Origin: Caulobacter vibrioides OR37
GTDB taxonomy: Bacteria; Pseudomonadota; Alphaproteobacteria; Caulobacterales; Caulobacteraceae
Assembly: GCF_000372645.1 (NCBI RefSeq)
Contig: NZ_APMP01000032.1
Span: forward strand, 1-51,965
DNA: 51,965 bases
Direction: 5' to 3'
A program made the translations under genes and the position numbers. This document shows, in pieces, positions 8,778 through 18,036 of this stretch; position 1 is the stretch's first letter, and every line of letters starts with the position of its first letter. The notes beneath the pieces were generated by a model. That model saw only the letters and a list, made by a program, of their open reading frames with translations, ran no database searches and was not told the DNA's origin.

Positions 8778-10068
8778 AGGGTCCATTCTCCACCTGCTGG
8801 AGGATCCGACCAAGACGACGAACGCGGAGGCGGTGGCCTTCCACGAGGATGGCCTGCTGCTGGTAGAGGGCGGCCGCGTGGCCGGCTGCGGCCCCTACGC
8901 CGATCTGGCGCCTTGGCTGGGCGGCGCTGAACTGACGGACCTCACCGGCCATCTGATCACGCCGGGCTTCATCGACACGCACATCCATTTCCCGCAGATC
9001 GACGTCATCGCCGCGCACGGCAAGCAACTGCTGGACTGGCTGGAGCAACACACCTTCCCGGCCGAGGCGGCCTTCGCCGATCCCAAACACGCGGCGGACG
9101 CGGCGGCGTTCTTCCTCGACGAGCTGCTGCGCAACGGCACGACCACGGCGCTGGTGTTCGGTTCGGTGCACAAGGTCTCGGTCGACGCCCTGTTCGCCGA
9201 GGCCTATGCGCGCGACATGCGCCTGATCGCCGGCAAGGCGCTGATGGACCGCAACGCGCCGGAAGGGCTGACCGACACGGTCGAGACCAGCCTCGCCGAC
9301 ATGGAGGCGCTGATCGCCGACTGGCACGGCAAGGGGCGGCTCGGCTACGCCGTGACGCCGCGCTTCGCCATCAGTTGCAGCGACGCGCAACTGGCCATGG
9401 CTGGCGAGGTCCTGGCCCAGCATCCCGACGTCTGGATGCAGACCCACCTCGCCGAGAACCTGCACGAGATCAAGGAGACCGCGCGGCTGTTTCCCAAGGC
9501 CCGGGACTATCTGGACGTCTATGACGGCTTCGGGCTCCTGCGGAAACGCTCGGTCTTCGCCCACTGCGTCCACCTGAAGGGCGACGCCTTCCGACGGCTA
9601 GCGGCCAAGGACGGGGCGGTGGCCTTCTGCCCGACCTCGAACTTGTTCCTCGGCTCGGGTCTCTTTCCCCTGGAGGAGGCGTGCTCGCACGGGGTCAAGG
9701 TCGGCGTCGGCACCGACGTCGGGGCCGGCACGACCTTCTCGATCCTCCACACCCTGGGGGAGGCCTACAAGGTCGGCCAACTGCGGGACGACGCGCTGGA
9801 TCCGTTCCACGCCCTTTACCTGGCGACGCTGGGCGGCGCGCGGGCGCTGGATCTGGACGACAAGATCGGCAACCTGTCGCCGGGCAAGGAAGCCGACTTC
9901 GTGGTGCTGGACCTGGCCGCGACGCCGCTGATGGCGCGGCGGCTGGCGGGCGCCAAGACCCTGGAGGACAAGCTCTTCGCCCTGACCGTGTTAGCCGACG
10001 ATCGGGTGGTGGCGGGGACCTATCTGGCGGGCGTGGAGCGGTATCGGGCCGTGCGAGCCCCCACCTGA
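8764..10068 (+). CDS. guaD: Guanine deaminase
   Basis: A 434-residue zinc amidohydrolase that deaminates guanine to xanthine, feeding XdhAB. Metal-site motifs are in order: GFIDTHIHFPQID, the substrate-side KALMDRNAPEGL typical of guanine deaminases, QTHLAEN, FAHCVHL and GTDVGAG. The reading frame begins with GTG at 8764 inside xdhC; no better internal start precedes the conserved strand. It is the last gene of the uraH-xdhABC-guaD operon. Its stop codon lies inside a palindromic repeat that probably acts as terminator. Confidence 0.95.
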   Translation: MQAYRGSILHLLEDPTKTTNAEAVAFHEDGLLLVEGGRVAGCGPYADLAPWLGGAELTDLTGHLITPGFIDTHIHFPQIDVIAAHGKQLLDWLEQHTFPAEAAFADPKHAADAAAFFLDELLRNGTTTALVFGSVHKVSVDALFAEAYARDMRLIAGKALMDRNAPEGLTDTVETSLADMEALIADWHGKGRLGYAVTPRFAISCSDAQLAMAGEVLAQHPDVWMQTHLAENLHEIKETARLFPKARDYLDVYDGFGLLRKRSVFAHCVHLKGDAFRRLAAKDGAVAFCPTSNLFLGSGLFPLEEACSHGVKVGVGTDVGAGTTFSILHTLGEAYKVGQLRDDALDPFHALYLATLGGARALDLDDKIGNLSPGKEADFVVLDLAATPLMARRLAGAKTLEDKLFALTVLADDRVVAGTYLAGVERYRAVRAPT

Positions 10069-10166
10069 CCTCGCTACGCGAGGTCTGTCCGCCCCCAGAC
10101 GGGGGCGGAGGACAATTCCTCCCCCGTCTGGGGGAGGGGGACCGCCGAACGGCGGTGGAGGGGGCT
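10056..10166. repeat. Palindromic repeat between convergent guaD and nucleoside hydrolase
   Basis: It contains three nested or tandem hairpins: TCCGCCCCC-AGAC-GGGGGCGGA (near 10088-10109), CCTCCCCC-GTCT-GGGGGAGG (near 10118-10137) and ACCGCC-GAAC-GGCGGT (10141-10156). The outer arms are GCCCCCACC and GGTGGAGGGGGC. The guaD stop codon lies inside the left arm and the nucleoside hydrolase stop abuts the right arm, so it probably terminates both transcripts. It belongs to the same family as the element at 7622-7757. Confidence 0.8.
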
Positions 10167-11137
10167 TACCCTTGCGCCACCGTCATCGTCTCGGCGTACA
10201 GCTTCAGCAACCGCGCCCCGTCCACGGCGACCGTGATCGCCTGGATCGGCTGGTCGTCCCAGGCGCTGGGGCCGAACAGTTCGCCCTCGACCTTCTGGCA
10301 GGTCTGGCCCAGGGCGACGCCCTCGGTCACCACGCGCACCGAGCCGCGCCGCACCGTGAACAGCGTCGGGTCGATCACGAAGGCCACCGCCGCCGCGTCG
10401 TGGACGCAGCAGCCGACGATGCCGTCCCGGCCGCCATAGAACGCCGCGTAGGGCTTGGAGATCGCGTTCAGGAACACGCCGACATCGCCGCCGCTGGCCG
10501 CCAGGGCGTCCATATAGTCCGGCGACATCACCACCTGGGTCGTCACGTCCAGGCTGACGGCGGTCAGGTTCCAGGGCGCGGTGAAGACCTGATCGGCGGC
10601 CTCGGGGTCGTTCCAGATATTGGCCTCGGCCACGGGTGTGACATTGCCCGGCTTGCCGGCCACGCCGAACGCGCCGCCCATGATCACCACGGACTTCAGC
10701 AGGGTGGCGACCTCGGGATCGGCCCGCAGCGCCAGGGCGAGATTGGTCAGCGGACCAACGGCGCACAGCACCACCTCGCCCGGATACTGGCGGGCCAGGT
10801 CGATGATCGCCTGGTGGGCGGGCTTGGCCTCGGGCTCGGCGGCGACGAGGCCGGTCAGCTCGACATCGCCCAGGCCGTTCTCGCCGTGCACGAAGGTCGG
10901 GGAGGGGTTGCGCGGCCGGGTCAGCGGCTTGTCCGTCCCCTTGTAGACCGGCGCCTTGATGCCGAAGCGCTGCTTCAGATAGAGCGCGTTGCGGGTCGTG
11001 GTTTCGATGTCGGAATTGCCGAAGATGGTCGTCACGGCGATCAGGTCGAGGGCGGGGCTCGCCTCGATGAACAGCAGCGCCATCGCGTCGTCGATGCCGG
11101 GATCGGTGTCGAAGATGATCTTGGTGGGGTTCGTCAT
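10166..11137 (-). CDS. Purine/pyrimidine nucleoside hydrolase (IunH family)
   Basis: A 323-residue inosine-uridine-preferring nucleoside hydrolase that splits a nucleoside into base and ribose. The N-terminal DTDPGIDDAMALLF is the calcium-binding Asp cluster of the family, and the C-terminal HDAAAVAFVIDP carries the late active-site His/Asp. Length is normal. It is the last gene of the leftward hpxX-hpxY-hpxZ group, about 20 bases after hpxZ, so in this setting it probably supplies purine bases for the degradation route; the exact nucleoside preference cannot be read from sequence. Confidence 0.9.
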   Translation of the reverse strand: MTNPTKIIFDTDPGIDDAMALLFIEASPALDLIAVTTIFGNSDIETTTRNALYLKQRFGIKAPVYKGTDKPLTRPRNPSPTFVHGENGLGDVELTGLVAAEPEAKPAHQAIIDLARQYPGEVVLCAVGPLTNLALALRADPEVATLLKSVVIMGGAFGVAGKPGNVTPVAEANIWNDPEAADQVFTAPWNLTAVSLDVTTQVVMSPDYMDALAASGGDVGVFLNAISKPYAAFYGGRDGIVGCCVHDAAAVAFVIDPTLFTVRRGSVRVVTEGVALGQTCQKVEGELFGPSAWDDQPIQAITVAVDGARLLKLYAETMTVAQG

Positions 11138-11158
11138 TCTGGGGCTGTAGCGCTTTTC

Positions 11159-11563
11159 TCAGGTCGAGGCGAGGCGCTGATCCGCGCCAGCCTGCATCAG
11201 GGAGACGTGGGCCGAGGCGACCTTCCAGCCGTCGCGGGTGCGGATCCAGGTCTGGCTTTGGCGGCCGATCATGCCGGTGTCGTCGCGGCGAAACGCGACG
11301 TTGGCGACGGCGAAGTCCGAGCCGAAGCTGGTGATCTCGGTGCGCAGGCGCGTGCGCGGCGGCGAGCCGCCGGTCCGGCCGACGCGAAAGGCGGCGATCT
11401 CGGCGAAGCCCCACAGGTTCTCGGCCACGCCCAGACGCACCGTGTGCGGCGAATTCCAGAAGGCGTCGTCCAGCGCAGCGATGTCGTTGGCCATCAGCGC
11501 GGCTTCATACGCGTCGACGGCGTCGGTGACTTCGGAGAGGACGGTGGGATCGTTGACGATCAC
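11159..11563 (-). CDS. hpxZ: Oxalurate catabolism protein HpxZ (DUF3225, SnoaL-like)
   Basis: A 134-residue protein of the AtzH/HpxZ (DUF3225) family, a small NTF2-like fold. Recognisable features are the acidic N terminus, DDAFWNSPHTVRLGVAENLW and FRRDDTGMIGRQSQTW. In Klebsiella hpxZ accompanies hpxX and hpxY in oxalurate use, but its own activity is not established. Its ATG overlaps the hpxY stop by four bases (ATGA), so translation is coupled. It is followed closely by the nucleoside hydrolase gene. Confidence 0.88.
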   Translation of the reverse strand: MIVNDPTVLSEVTDAVDAYEAALMANDIAALDDAFWNSPHTVRLGVAENLWGFAEIAAFRVGRTGGSPPRTRLRTEITSFGSDFAVANVAFRRDDTGMIGRQSQTWIRTRDGWKVASAHVSLMQAGADQRLAST

Positions 11564-12954
11564 GGGGCGCCTTTCGGGGGATGGGCGGCGACCACGCCGT
11601 CGCGTTGCAGACGCAGGGCCGCGGCGAAGGCCAGGTCCTCGCGCCAGGGCGGGGCGATGATCTGCACGCCGACCGGCAACTGGCCCGGCCTGCTCACGGG
11701 CGCGGCGACCACCGGCAGGCCGATGAAGCTGATCGGCTGGGTGAAGGCGCCGAGGTTCTTGCGCACCGAGACGGGGACCCCGTCCATCTCCATGGTCGCC
11801 TGACCGATCGGCGGGGCGGGGCAGACCGACGACGGGGCCAGCAGGATGTCGAAGCGCTGGAAGGCCTCGCGGACCTCATCGCGGAAGATCGTGCGGAACC
11901 GCCGCGCCGCCTGATGCACGCCCTTCGGCAACAGAGCGCCGGCCAGCAGGCGGTCGCGGACGGCGGGGTCGTAGTCCAGCGCGCGGGAGGCCAGATCATC
12001 GCGATGCAGTTCGCCGCCTTCGAAGGCGGTGAGGCAGAAGGCGGCGGCGCGGGCCGCCTGGGCGCCGGCAAGCTCCACTGGAGCGGCGTCGGCGCAGGCG
12101 TCGGCGACCCGGCCCAGGGCGTCCAGCACCTCGGGAAACGCGCCTTGCTGGAACCAGCCGCCTAGCACGCCGACGCGCAAGGGGCGCTCGGCCAGGTCTT
12201 CGAGGCGGCCGCTCAGGGGCTCGGCGGCCCGAACGCATAGGGCGTCGCCCTCGGGATCGGGACCCTGCAAAACGTCGTAGGCCAGCGCCAGATCCTCGAC
12301 CGAGCGCGCGAACGGACCGACATGATCCAGGCTCTCGACGAACGGAAAGACCCCCTGGCGCGACAGGCGACCATAGGTGGGCTTGAGGCCGAAGACGCCG
12401 CATAGGCTGGCCGGAATGCGGATCGAGCCGTTGGTGTCCGAGCCCAGGGTCAGCGGAACCAGCCCCGCCGCCACGGCCGCCGCCGAACCGCCCGACGAGC
12501 CTCCCGCGATCCGGCTGGGGTCATGCGGGTTGCGGGCAGGGCCGTCATGGGCGTTCTCGGTGACGAAGCCGTAGGCGAATTCGTCCATGTTCAGCGCGCC
12601 GACCAGGATCGCGCCCGCGGCGGTCAGGCGTCGCACCAAGGTCGCGTCGCGCGACGGCGTCGCGGCGTCGCGTCGGATCTTCGAGCCCGCCAGGGTGGGC
12701 AGGTCTTCGATATCGAACAGGTTCTTCACCGCCACCGGGACGCCGGCCAGCGGTCCGACGGGACGGCCAGCGGCGAGGTCGGCGTCGACCGCGTCGGCGG
12801 CGACCAGGGCGCGGGCGTGCGTGACGGCTGTGAACGCGTTGATCCCGCCGTCCAGCCGCTGGATGCGCGACAGGGTGGCCTCGGTGACCGATCGGGCGGT
12901 GACGCGACCCGCGCGGACCTCGCCGGCGATCTCGACGACGCTGGGGAAGCTCAC
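11560..12954 (-). CDS. hpxY: AtzE-type amidase, probable oxalurate amidohydrolase HpxY
   Basis: A 464-residue amidase-signature hydrolase. The Ser-cisSer-Lys triad is visible: Lys in VPVAVKNLFDIEDLP, the cis-Ser in AGGSSGGSAAAVAAG, and the nucleophile in SDTNGSIRIPASLCG. AtzE proteins need a small AtzG-type subunit; here that is the upstream hpxX, overlapping by four bases. In Klebsiella HpxXY is linked to oxalurate breakdown, whereas AtzEG of atrazine degraders acts on 1-carboxybiuret. The purine context favours oxalurate, made from ureidoglycine by PucG. The substrate is inferred, not shown. Confidence 0.87.
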   Translation of the reverse strand: MSFPSVVEIAGEVRAGRVTARSVTEATLSRIQRLDGGINAFTAVTHARALVAADAVDADLAAGRPVGPLAGVPVAVKNLFDIEDLPTLAGSKIRRDAATPSRDATLVRRLTAAGAILVGALNMDEFAYGFVTENAHDGPARNPHDPSRIAGGSSGGSAAAVAAGLVPLTLGSDTNGSIRIPASLCGVFGLKPTYGRLSRQGVFPFVESLDHVGPFARSVEDLALAYDVLQGPDPEGDALCVRAAEPLSGRLEDLAERPLRVGVLGGWFQQGAFPEVLDALGRVADACADAAPVELAGAQAARAAAFCLTAFEGGELHRDDLASRALDYDPAVRDRLLAGALLPKGVHQAARRFRTIFRDEVREAFQRFDILLAPSSVCPAPPIGQATMEMDGVPVSVRKNLGAFTQPISFIGLPVVAAPVSRPGQLPVGVQIIAPPWREDLAFAAALRLQRDGVVAAHPPKGAP

Positions 12955-13169
12955 GGCTGGAACGTCTCCGGCGGCTCGCCGGCTCGGTCGCCCAAGGCGG
13001 CGACGAACAGGGCCGTCTGGCTCTTCAGCAGGGCGATGTTGTCAATCACGCCGGGCAGGGCCTCGGCGGGGATCGAAAGCTCCAGCGCGGCGGCGCGGGC
13101 CGCGGTCCAGGGACCCGCCTCGGCGTCTCCGAGATTGAGGAGGGCTTCCGTCTCCATGTCGAGCGCCAT
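12951..13169 (-). CDS. hpxX: AtzG-like small subunit HpxX (DUF4089)
   Basis: A 72-residue helical protein of the DUF4089/AtzG type, which wraps an AtzE-type amidase and is required for its stability. It is acidic at the N terminus and has LNLGDAEAGPWTAARAAALE and the hydrophobic LFVAALGD near the end. It is the first gene of the leftward hpx group and overlaps hpxY by four bases. The ATG at 13169 has AAGGAG about 9 bases upstream; that Shine-Dalgarno touches an AAGT-N8-ACTT palindrome at 13185-13200, which could let a regulator block both transcription and translation. Confidence 0.82.
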   Translation of the reverse strand: MALDMETEALLNLGDAEAGPWTAARAAALELSIPAEALPGVIDNIALLKSQTALFVAALGDRAGEPPETFQP

Positions 13170-13184
13170 GCGGCCAGGCTCCTT

Positions 13185-13200
13185 AAGTAAGAAAAAACTT
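13185..13200. promoter_or_regulatory. AAGT-N8-ACTT inverted repeat upstream of hpxX
   Basis: AAGT at 13185-13188 faces ACTT at 13197-13200 with an A-rich spacer, next to the hpxX Shine-Dalgarno. A like pair with a 12-base spacer occurs upstream of allC at 24107-24126, and the AAGTAA half recurs upstream of uraH. It is a candidate site for the cluster's TetR protein; this is inference from three short sites. Confidence 0.3.
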
Positions 13201-13392
13201 CATACACCCAGGTTCGCCGGCTGCGCCAGCCCAGCTTGGCCTCGGTGGCTCCAGCGCCCAAGCGGGCGTCATTCGCGGCGCGGATCGCCCGCTTGGCGGG
13301 CAGTGGCGGCGCGAGCGCGGCGTCCGCGCCTGCGCGAGCTTGGCTCGTTGGGGAAGCCGCGCGAGAGCATGAGGTAATAGAAGGCTTACTTG

Positions 13393-14334
13393 ATGACGCA
13401 TCACCGACTGGCTTCCACGCCCGACACCATCCGCTTTGGCATGTTCGACGCGGCCTTCGATCCCGTGCTGACCATCGCTTCGGGCGACAGCGTCACCTTC
13501 GAGTGCGTGTCCGGCGGCGTCGAGGTGATGCCGCCGCCCGGCTCGCCCCACGCCGTTCCGCCCGCGCTCCGGGCGATCCACGCCAGCGACCCGCCGCGCA
13601 TCGGTCCGCACATCCTGACCGGCCCCGTCGCCATCGTCGGCGCCGAGCCCGGCGACACGCTGGAGGTGCGGATCGAGGCGATCGAGCCCAACAACGACTG
13701 GGGCTACTGCGCCGTGCGCCCGCTGGCCGGCACGATCCCGGAGGATTTCCCCGACCGTTATGTCAGCCACATCGCCGTCGATCGGGCGCGGAGCGTGTGC
13801 AAGCCCGACTGGGGGCCGGAACTGCCGCTGGCGCCGTTCTTCGGCACCATGGGCGTCGCCCCGCCCGCCCGGTATGGCCGTCTCTCCAGCCGCGAGCCGC
13901 GCGAGCATGGCGGCAACATGGACAACAAGGAACTGGTCGCCGGCTCGACCCTCTTCCTGCCGGTCTGGGTTCCGGGCGCGAACTTCTCGGTCGGCGACGG
14001 CCACGGGCGACAGGGCGACGGCGAGGTCTGCGTCAACGCTCTGGAAATGGGCCTGACGGGGACCTTCACCTTCGTGCTGCACAAGGGCGCGTCGCTGGCC
14101 TGGCCCCGCGCCGAGACGCCGACCCACTACATCCTGATGGGCTTCAACGAGGATCTGGACCTGGCCATGAAACAGGCCTTGCGCCAGACGATCGACTTCA
14201 TCGTCGCCCGCTCGGCCCTGACCCGCGTCCAGGCCTATCAGTTCTGTTCGCTGGCCGTGGACTTCCGCGTGACCCAGACCGTCAATGGCGAGAAGGGCGT
14301 CCACGCCCTGCTGAAGAAGGGCCTGTTGTTCTGA
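13393..14334 (+). CDS. Acetamidase/formamidase family protein
   Basis: A 313-residue FmdA/AmdA-family amide hydrolase, recognised from the beta-rich N terminus GDSVTFECVSGGVEVMPPPG, HILTGPVAIVGAEPGDTLEV and the late hydrophobic QTIDFIVARSAL. These enzymes release ammonia from small amides such as formamide or acetamide. The ATG at 13393 is preferred to the TTG just before it. It stands alone, divergent from the hpx operon, within the purine island. Because a GGT-like HpxW oxamate hydrolase is missing here, it is a plausible oxamate amidohydrolase; the substrate is my inference. It may also act on formamide from another route. Confidence 0.85.
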   Translation: MTHHRLASTPDTIRFGMFDAAFDPVLTIASGDSVTFECVSGGVEVMPPPGSPHAVPPALRAIHASDPPRIGPHILTGPVAIVGAEPGDTLEVRIEAIEPNNDWGYCAVRPLAGTIPEDFPDRYVSHIAVDRARSVCKPDWGPELPLAPFFGTMGVAPPARYGRLSSREPREHGGNMDNKELVAGSTLFLPVWVPGANFSVGDGHGRQGDGEVCVNALEMGLTGTFTFVLHKGASLAWPRAETPTHYILMGFNEDLDLAMKQALRQTIDFIVARSALTRVQAYQFCSLAVDFRVTQTVNGEKGVHALLKKGLLF

Positions 14335-14600
14335 CATTCTCCACCTGGGCGCGCGCCAAGCCCTCTCGCGAAGGCCATCGCGAAGGTTGAACGTCGCGGC
14401 GCCGTCTCGGTCGAGACCTGTGCCAACCCGGGCCGACTTCCCTTGCCGCGTAAGGAATTTCGATCTCGATGCGGGACAACCTCCGCGTCGGGACCTGTCC
14501 TTCGTGGTTAATTCTCCCGTAAAAGCTGAATGCCTTTCGGCGCCGCCCTTGCAGGCGATAGATCACGCTTTAGTTGAAGGCTTGGGCTGGGGAACTCGAA

Positions 14601-17600
14601 ATGGAACTGCACGGCACGAACGGCGCGGACACCCTGACGGGCGGCCCGGGCGACGACACGCTCTACGGCTTCGCCGGCAACGATACGCTGTACGGCGGCA
14701 AGGGCGACGACGTGCTGGCGGGCAACGAGGGCAACGACAAGCTCTACGGCGGCGAGGGCGACGACTACCTGCTGGGCGGGCCCGGCGACGATCTGCTGGA
14801 CGGCGGTCCCGGCAACGACTGGGCGTCCTACGAGGACGCGACCTCGGGCGTGACGGTCAATCTGAACCTGACCGGTCCGCAGAACACCGGCGGCGGCGGC
14901 AAGGATACCCTGGTCTCCATCGAGAACCTGTACGGCTCGCCCTATAACGACGTCCTGACCGGCGACGCCCACGACAACATGATCGTCGGCGGCGCGGGCA
15001 ATGACACCCTCTATGGCGGCGGCGGCAACGACACCCTGTGGGGCGGCGCGGGCAACGACACGCTGGATGGCGGCGACGGCGACGACTACCTGGTCGGCGG
15101 CGCGGGCGATGACGTTCTCAAGGGCGGGAAGGGCAACGACTGGGCGTCCTACGAGGACGCGACCTCGGGCGTCACCGTCGACCTGACCAAGACCGGGCCG
15201 CAGGACACCGGCGGCGCGGGCAAGGACACGCTGATCAGCATCGAGAACCTTTACGGCAGCAAGTACGACGACGTCCTGACCGGCGACGCCCACGACAACT
15301 ACCTGTGGGGCGGCGAGGGCAACGACAAGCTTTATGGCGGCGCGGGCGACGACCACCTGTCGGGCGGTCCGGGCGTCAATCTCATCGACGGCGGCCAGGG
15401 CTTCGACACGGTGGACTATGCGTTCGCCGACAAGGGCATGGTCGTCGACCTGTCGAAGGGGACGGCGACCGGCGGGGCCACCGACACCCTGGTGTCGATC
15501 GAGGCCGTGATGGGCTCGACCCACGACGACGTCATCACCGGCAACGACGCCGAGAACTATCTGTTCGGCGACGCGGGCAATGACGTGCTCTACGCCGTCG
15601 GCGGCAACGACACCCTGGACGGCGGCGACGGCAACGATGTGCTGCGGGGGAGCTTCCATAAGCCGGGCGACATCCTGCTCGGCGGCGCGGGCGACGACCT
15701 GGTCATCGTGTTCACGGGACCCGGGAGCGAGGGCGTCACGACCGTCGATGGCGGCTCGGGGAACGACACCCTGCTATTCTCGTCGGGGCAGGACATCACC
15801 TTCGACCTGCGGGTCACGACCGATCAGGTGGTCTCGCCCGGCGTCCACATGGTCGTGCAGAACATCGAGAACGTCACCGGCGGCGCGGGCAATGACCACC
15901 TGACCGGCGACGCGGGCAATAACGTGATCAACGGCGGCGCGGGGAACGACGTCCTCGACGGCGGCGCCGGCTTCGACATCGCCTCCTACGAAGGCGGTCC
16001 GGCCGTGCGGGTTGACCTGTCGAAGACCGGCCCGCAGGACACCCACGGCGCCGGGATCGACACCCTGATCAATTTCGAGGGCCTGAAGGGCTCCAGCCTG
16101 GGCGACATCCTGATCGGCGACGGCAAGGACAATACCCTGGAAGGCGGCGCGGGCGACGACATCCTCGATGGCGGCGCCGGCGTCGACACCGCGATCTTCA
16201 CGGGCGCTTCCACGGACTACACCTGGACCAAGAACGCCAACGGTACGTGGACCGTGAAGGGTCTCGACGGCGTCGACACCCTGCTGAACATCGAGAAGCT
16301 ACAGTTCAATGACAAGACCGTGACGCTGCCGTCGTCGGATACGACGGTGACAGTGGATGATGTCGTGAAACCCGTTGTCATTGCCTCGTCCGACCATGCC
16401 TTCGTCGACGCGGTTTTCTCGCCGAACGGACGCACAGCCTATGTTTCAGACAAGGACGGCTACATCTCGGCGATTGATACGACGACTGGCGAGGTGCGCG
16501 CGCACGTGAAGGTGGGGACGAACCTGGGTGGCATGGACGTCTCGGCCGACGGGCGCTACTTGGTCGCGACCGAAGGCAAGATCGAGACCGTCTCCATGTC
16601 GCCCGGCGATGCGTCGCAGGCGACCATCACGGTTCACGTACTCGATCTGCAGACCGGCCTGGTCAAGGACTACGCCACCAGCGCAACGGGTACGGATCGG
16701 GAATTCACCGACGCCGCGTTCCTGGCCAATGGCCAGATCGTCTTGGCCCAGGCCTCAAGCATCACCCAGCTCACGCCCAAGTCCTTGAGCACCTTGGACC
16801 CGGCCACGGGCGTTTTTACTCTTAGCGCGCAGACCTATCAGAGCGCAGTGCTGAGTGTGAGTAATGACCACCAGAAGGTATTGGTGGGGCCGACGAATCT
16901 TTTCGAAGCCCCGCTCGCCGTCCAGGCTTCCAGTATCGGTCAGACCGCCCAGGTCGGTGGTGTGACGGGCACCAATATGGGGGTCCAAGCGATTTCCAGC
17001 GCTAACGGACTGATCGCCCAATGGACGACCTTGCACAAGTTTACTGCCTACGACTCGTCGCTGAATGTGGTCGCCGACTTGGGTAAACTGCATCCCGAGA
17101 TCGCAAGCGTCTATGGCATGGACTTCAGCGGCGACGGCCAGCATCTTTTCGTCGTTGATCAGGTGACCGACCGAGTTTTCGAGCTTTCGACCTCGACCTG
17201 GGATGTCGAGCATGTGTTCCGGATCGGACTCGATATCGATCCGGTGCTGAACAATAACGGCGCCATCAGTTACAGCTTCACAGGAAGCGCATATGGCGAT
17301 CGCGTTTCTGTTAGCAACGATAGCGCGCGCTTAACGATCTTCACCGATTCCCAATTGGTGTCCGTGCCCGTTACCGCGATCGAGCTTGGCCAGGATATCG
17401 GAAAGCTCTATCGAGGCGGCGCTGGCAACGACATCCTGACCGGCGGTAGCGGTGATGATGTCATCATCGGCGGCAAGGGGGCTGATACCCTGACCGGCGG
17501 CGCAGGGGCGGACACCTTCCTGTTCAGCGTCGGTGACTCCTTGCCCACGGATTCCCTGGGTGCGGGTGTGACCGTCATTACGGATTTCGAAAGTAAGGAC

Positions 17601-17861
17601 GCCATCCGTTTCCTGGGTAAGGACCTGCCAATAAGTTTTGGAGCTTATTCGGCGGGGAGCTTTCAAGACGCCCAGTCCCTCGCGGACTATTTCCTCCACG
17701 TTCCCGGTTACCACCAGCTCTACGTGGCGATCCAGGTGCGAGGCGACACCTACCTCTTCGCGGGGCAGAGCGTCGACTCGTCGGCGCCGGCGCTGGAGAA
17801 CGTGATCAAGTTGGCCGGCGTGTCGGCGCAAACGCTCAGCATCGACAACTTCTTCCACTAG
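14601..17861 (+). CDS. Large RTX calcium-binding exoprotein with beta-propeller-like insert
   Basis: A 1086-residue, highly acidic protein. Residues ~8-560 are RTX repeats of the GGxGxDxL type, arranged in modules that also contain V-x-L...DTLxxIE...GS...DVLTGD. Residues ~585-930 lack RTX motifs and look like a YVTN/WD-type propeller ([48 protein letters not shown]). RTX repeats resume at ~935 ([20 protein letters not shown]), followed by a serralysin-type C terminus ending IDNFF-H, the usual type I secretion signal. No N-terminal signal peptide is seen. It is probably exported by an ABC-type I system not in this window. The ATG at 14601 follows GGGGA. A role in purine use is not evident. Base composition is visibly less GC-rich in the propeller part. 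Confidence 0.88.
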   Translation: MELHGTNGADTLTGGPGDDTLYGFAGNDTLYGGKGDDVLAGNEGNDKLYGGEGDDYLLGGPGDDLLDGGPGNDWASYEDATSGVTVNLNLTGPQNTGGGGKDTLVSIENLYGSPYNDVLTGDAHDNMIVGGAGNDTLYGGGGNDTLWGGAGNDTLDGGDGDDYLVGGAGDDVLKGGKGNDWASYEDATSGVTVDLTKTGPQDTGGAGKDTLISIENLYGSKYDDVLTGDAHDNYLWGGEGNDKLYGGAGDDHLSGGPGVNLIDGGQGFDTVDYAFADKGMVVDLSKGTATGGATDTLVSIEAVMGSTHDDVITGNDAENYLFGDAGNDVLYAVGGNDTLDGGDGNDVLRGSFHKPGDILLGGAGDDLVIVFTGPGSEGVTTVDGGSGNDTLLFSSGQDITFDLRVTTDQVVSPGVHMVVQNIENVTGGAGNDHLTGDAGNNVINGGAGNDVLDGGAGFDIASYEGGPAVRVDLSKTGPQDTHGAGIDTLINFEGLKGSSLGDILIGDGKDNTLEGGAGDDILDGGAGVDTAIFTGASTDYTWTKNANGTWTVKGLDGVDTLLNIEKLQFNDKTVTLPSSDTTVTVDDVVKPVVIASSDHAFVDAVFSPNGRTAYVSDKDGYISAIDTTTGEVRAHVKVGTNLGGMDVSADGRYLVATEGKIETVSMSPGDASQATITVHVLDLQTGLVKDYATSATGTDREFTDAAFLANGQIVLAQASSITQLTPKSLSTLDPATGVFTLSAQTYQSAVLSVSNDHQKVLVGPTNLFEAPLAVQASSIGQTAQVGGVTGTNMGVQAISSANGLIAQWTTLHKFTAYDSSLNVVADLGKLHPEIASVYGMDFSGDGQHLFVVDQVTDRVFELSTSTWDVEHVFRIGLDIDPVLNNNGAISYSFTGSAYGDRVSVSNDSARLTIFTDSQLVSVPVTAIELGQDIGKLYRGGAGNDILTGGSGDDVIIGGKGADTLTGGAGADTFLFSVGDSLPTDSLGAGVTVITDFESKDAIRFLGKDLPISFGAYSAGSFQDAQSLADYFLHVPGYHQLYVAIQVRGDTYLFAGQSVDSSAPALENVIKLAGVSAQTLSIDNFFH

Positions 17862-17884
17862 CGCGCCTTCTCAGCCGAATGTTA

Positions 17885-17918
17885 GCCCCCGTTGACCTCA
17901 TGTTGGCGGGGGCCTTTT
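17885..17918 (+). terminator. Terminator of the RTX gene
   Basis: GCCCCCG at 17885-17891 pairs with CGGGGGC at 17907-17913, followed by CTTTT. It lies 24 bases after the RTX stop codon. Confidence 0.85.
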
Positions 17919-18036
17919 GTGTTCGCATCGCATCCGGCGCGAAACCGCTGCGGCGGGAATGCTCCTCGACGCCGGTGATACGTCGCAGCGGCGATTGAGG
18001 CCGATTTCTCCGCCAACCACCAACCGCCGCGAAGCC

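Noticed and set aside
10172..11803. 543-codon rightward frame across the nucleoside hydrolase and hpxZ
   Set aside because: It is antisense to recognisable families and has no domain of its own.
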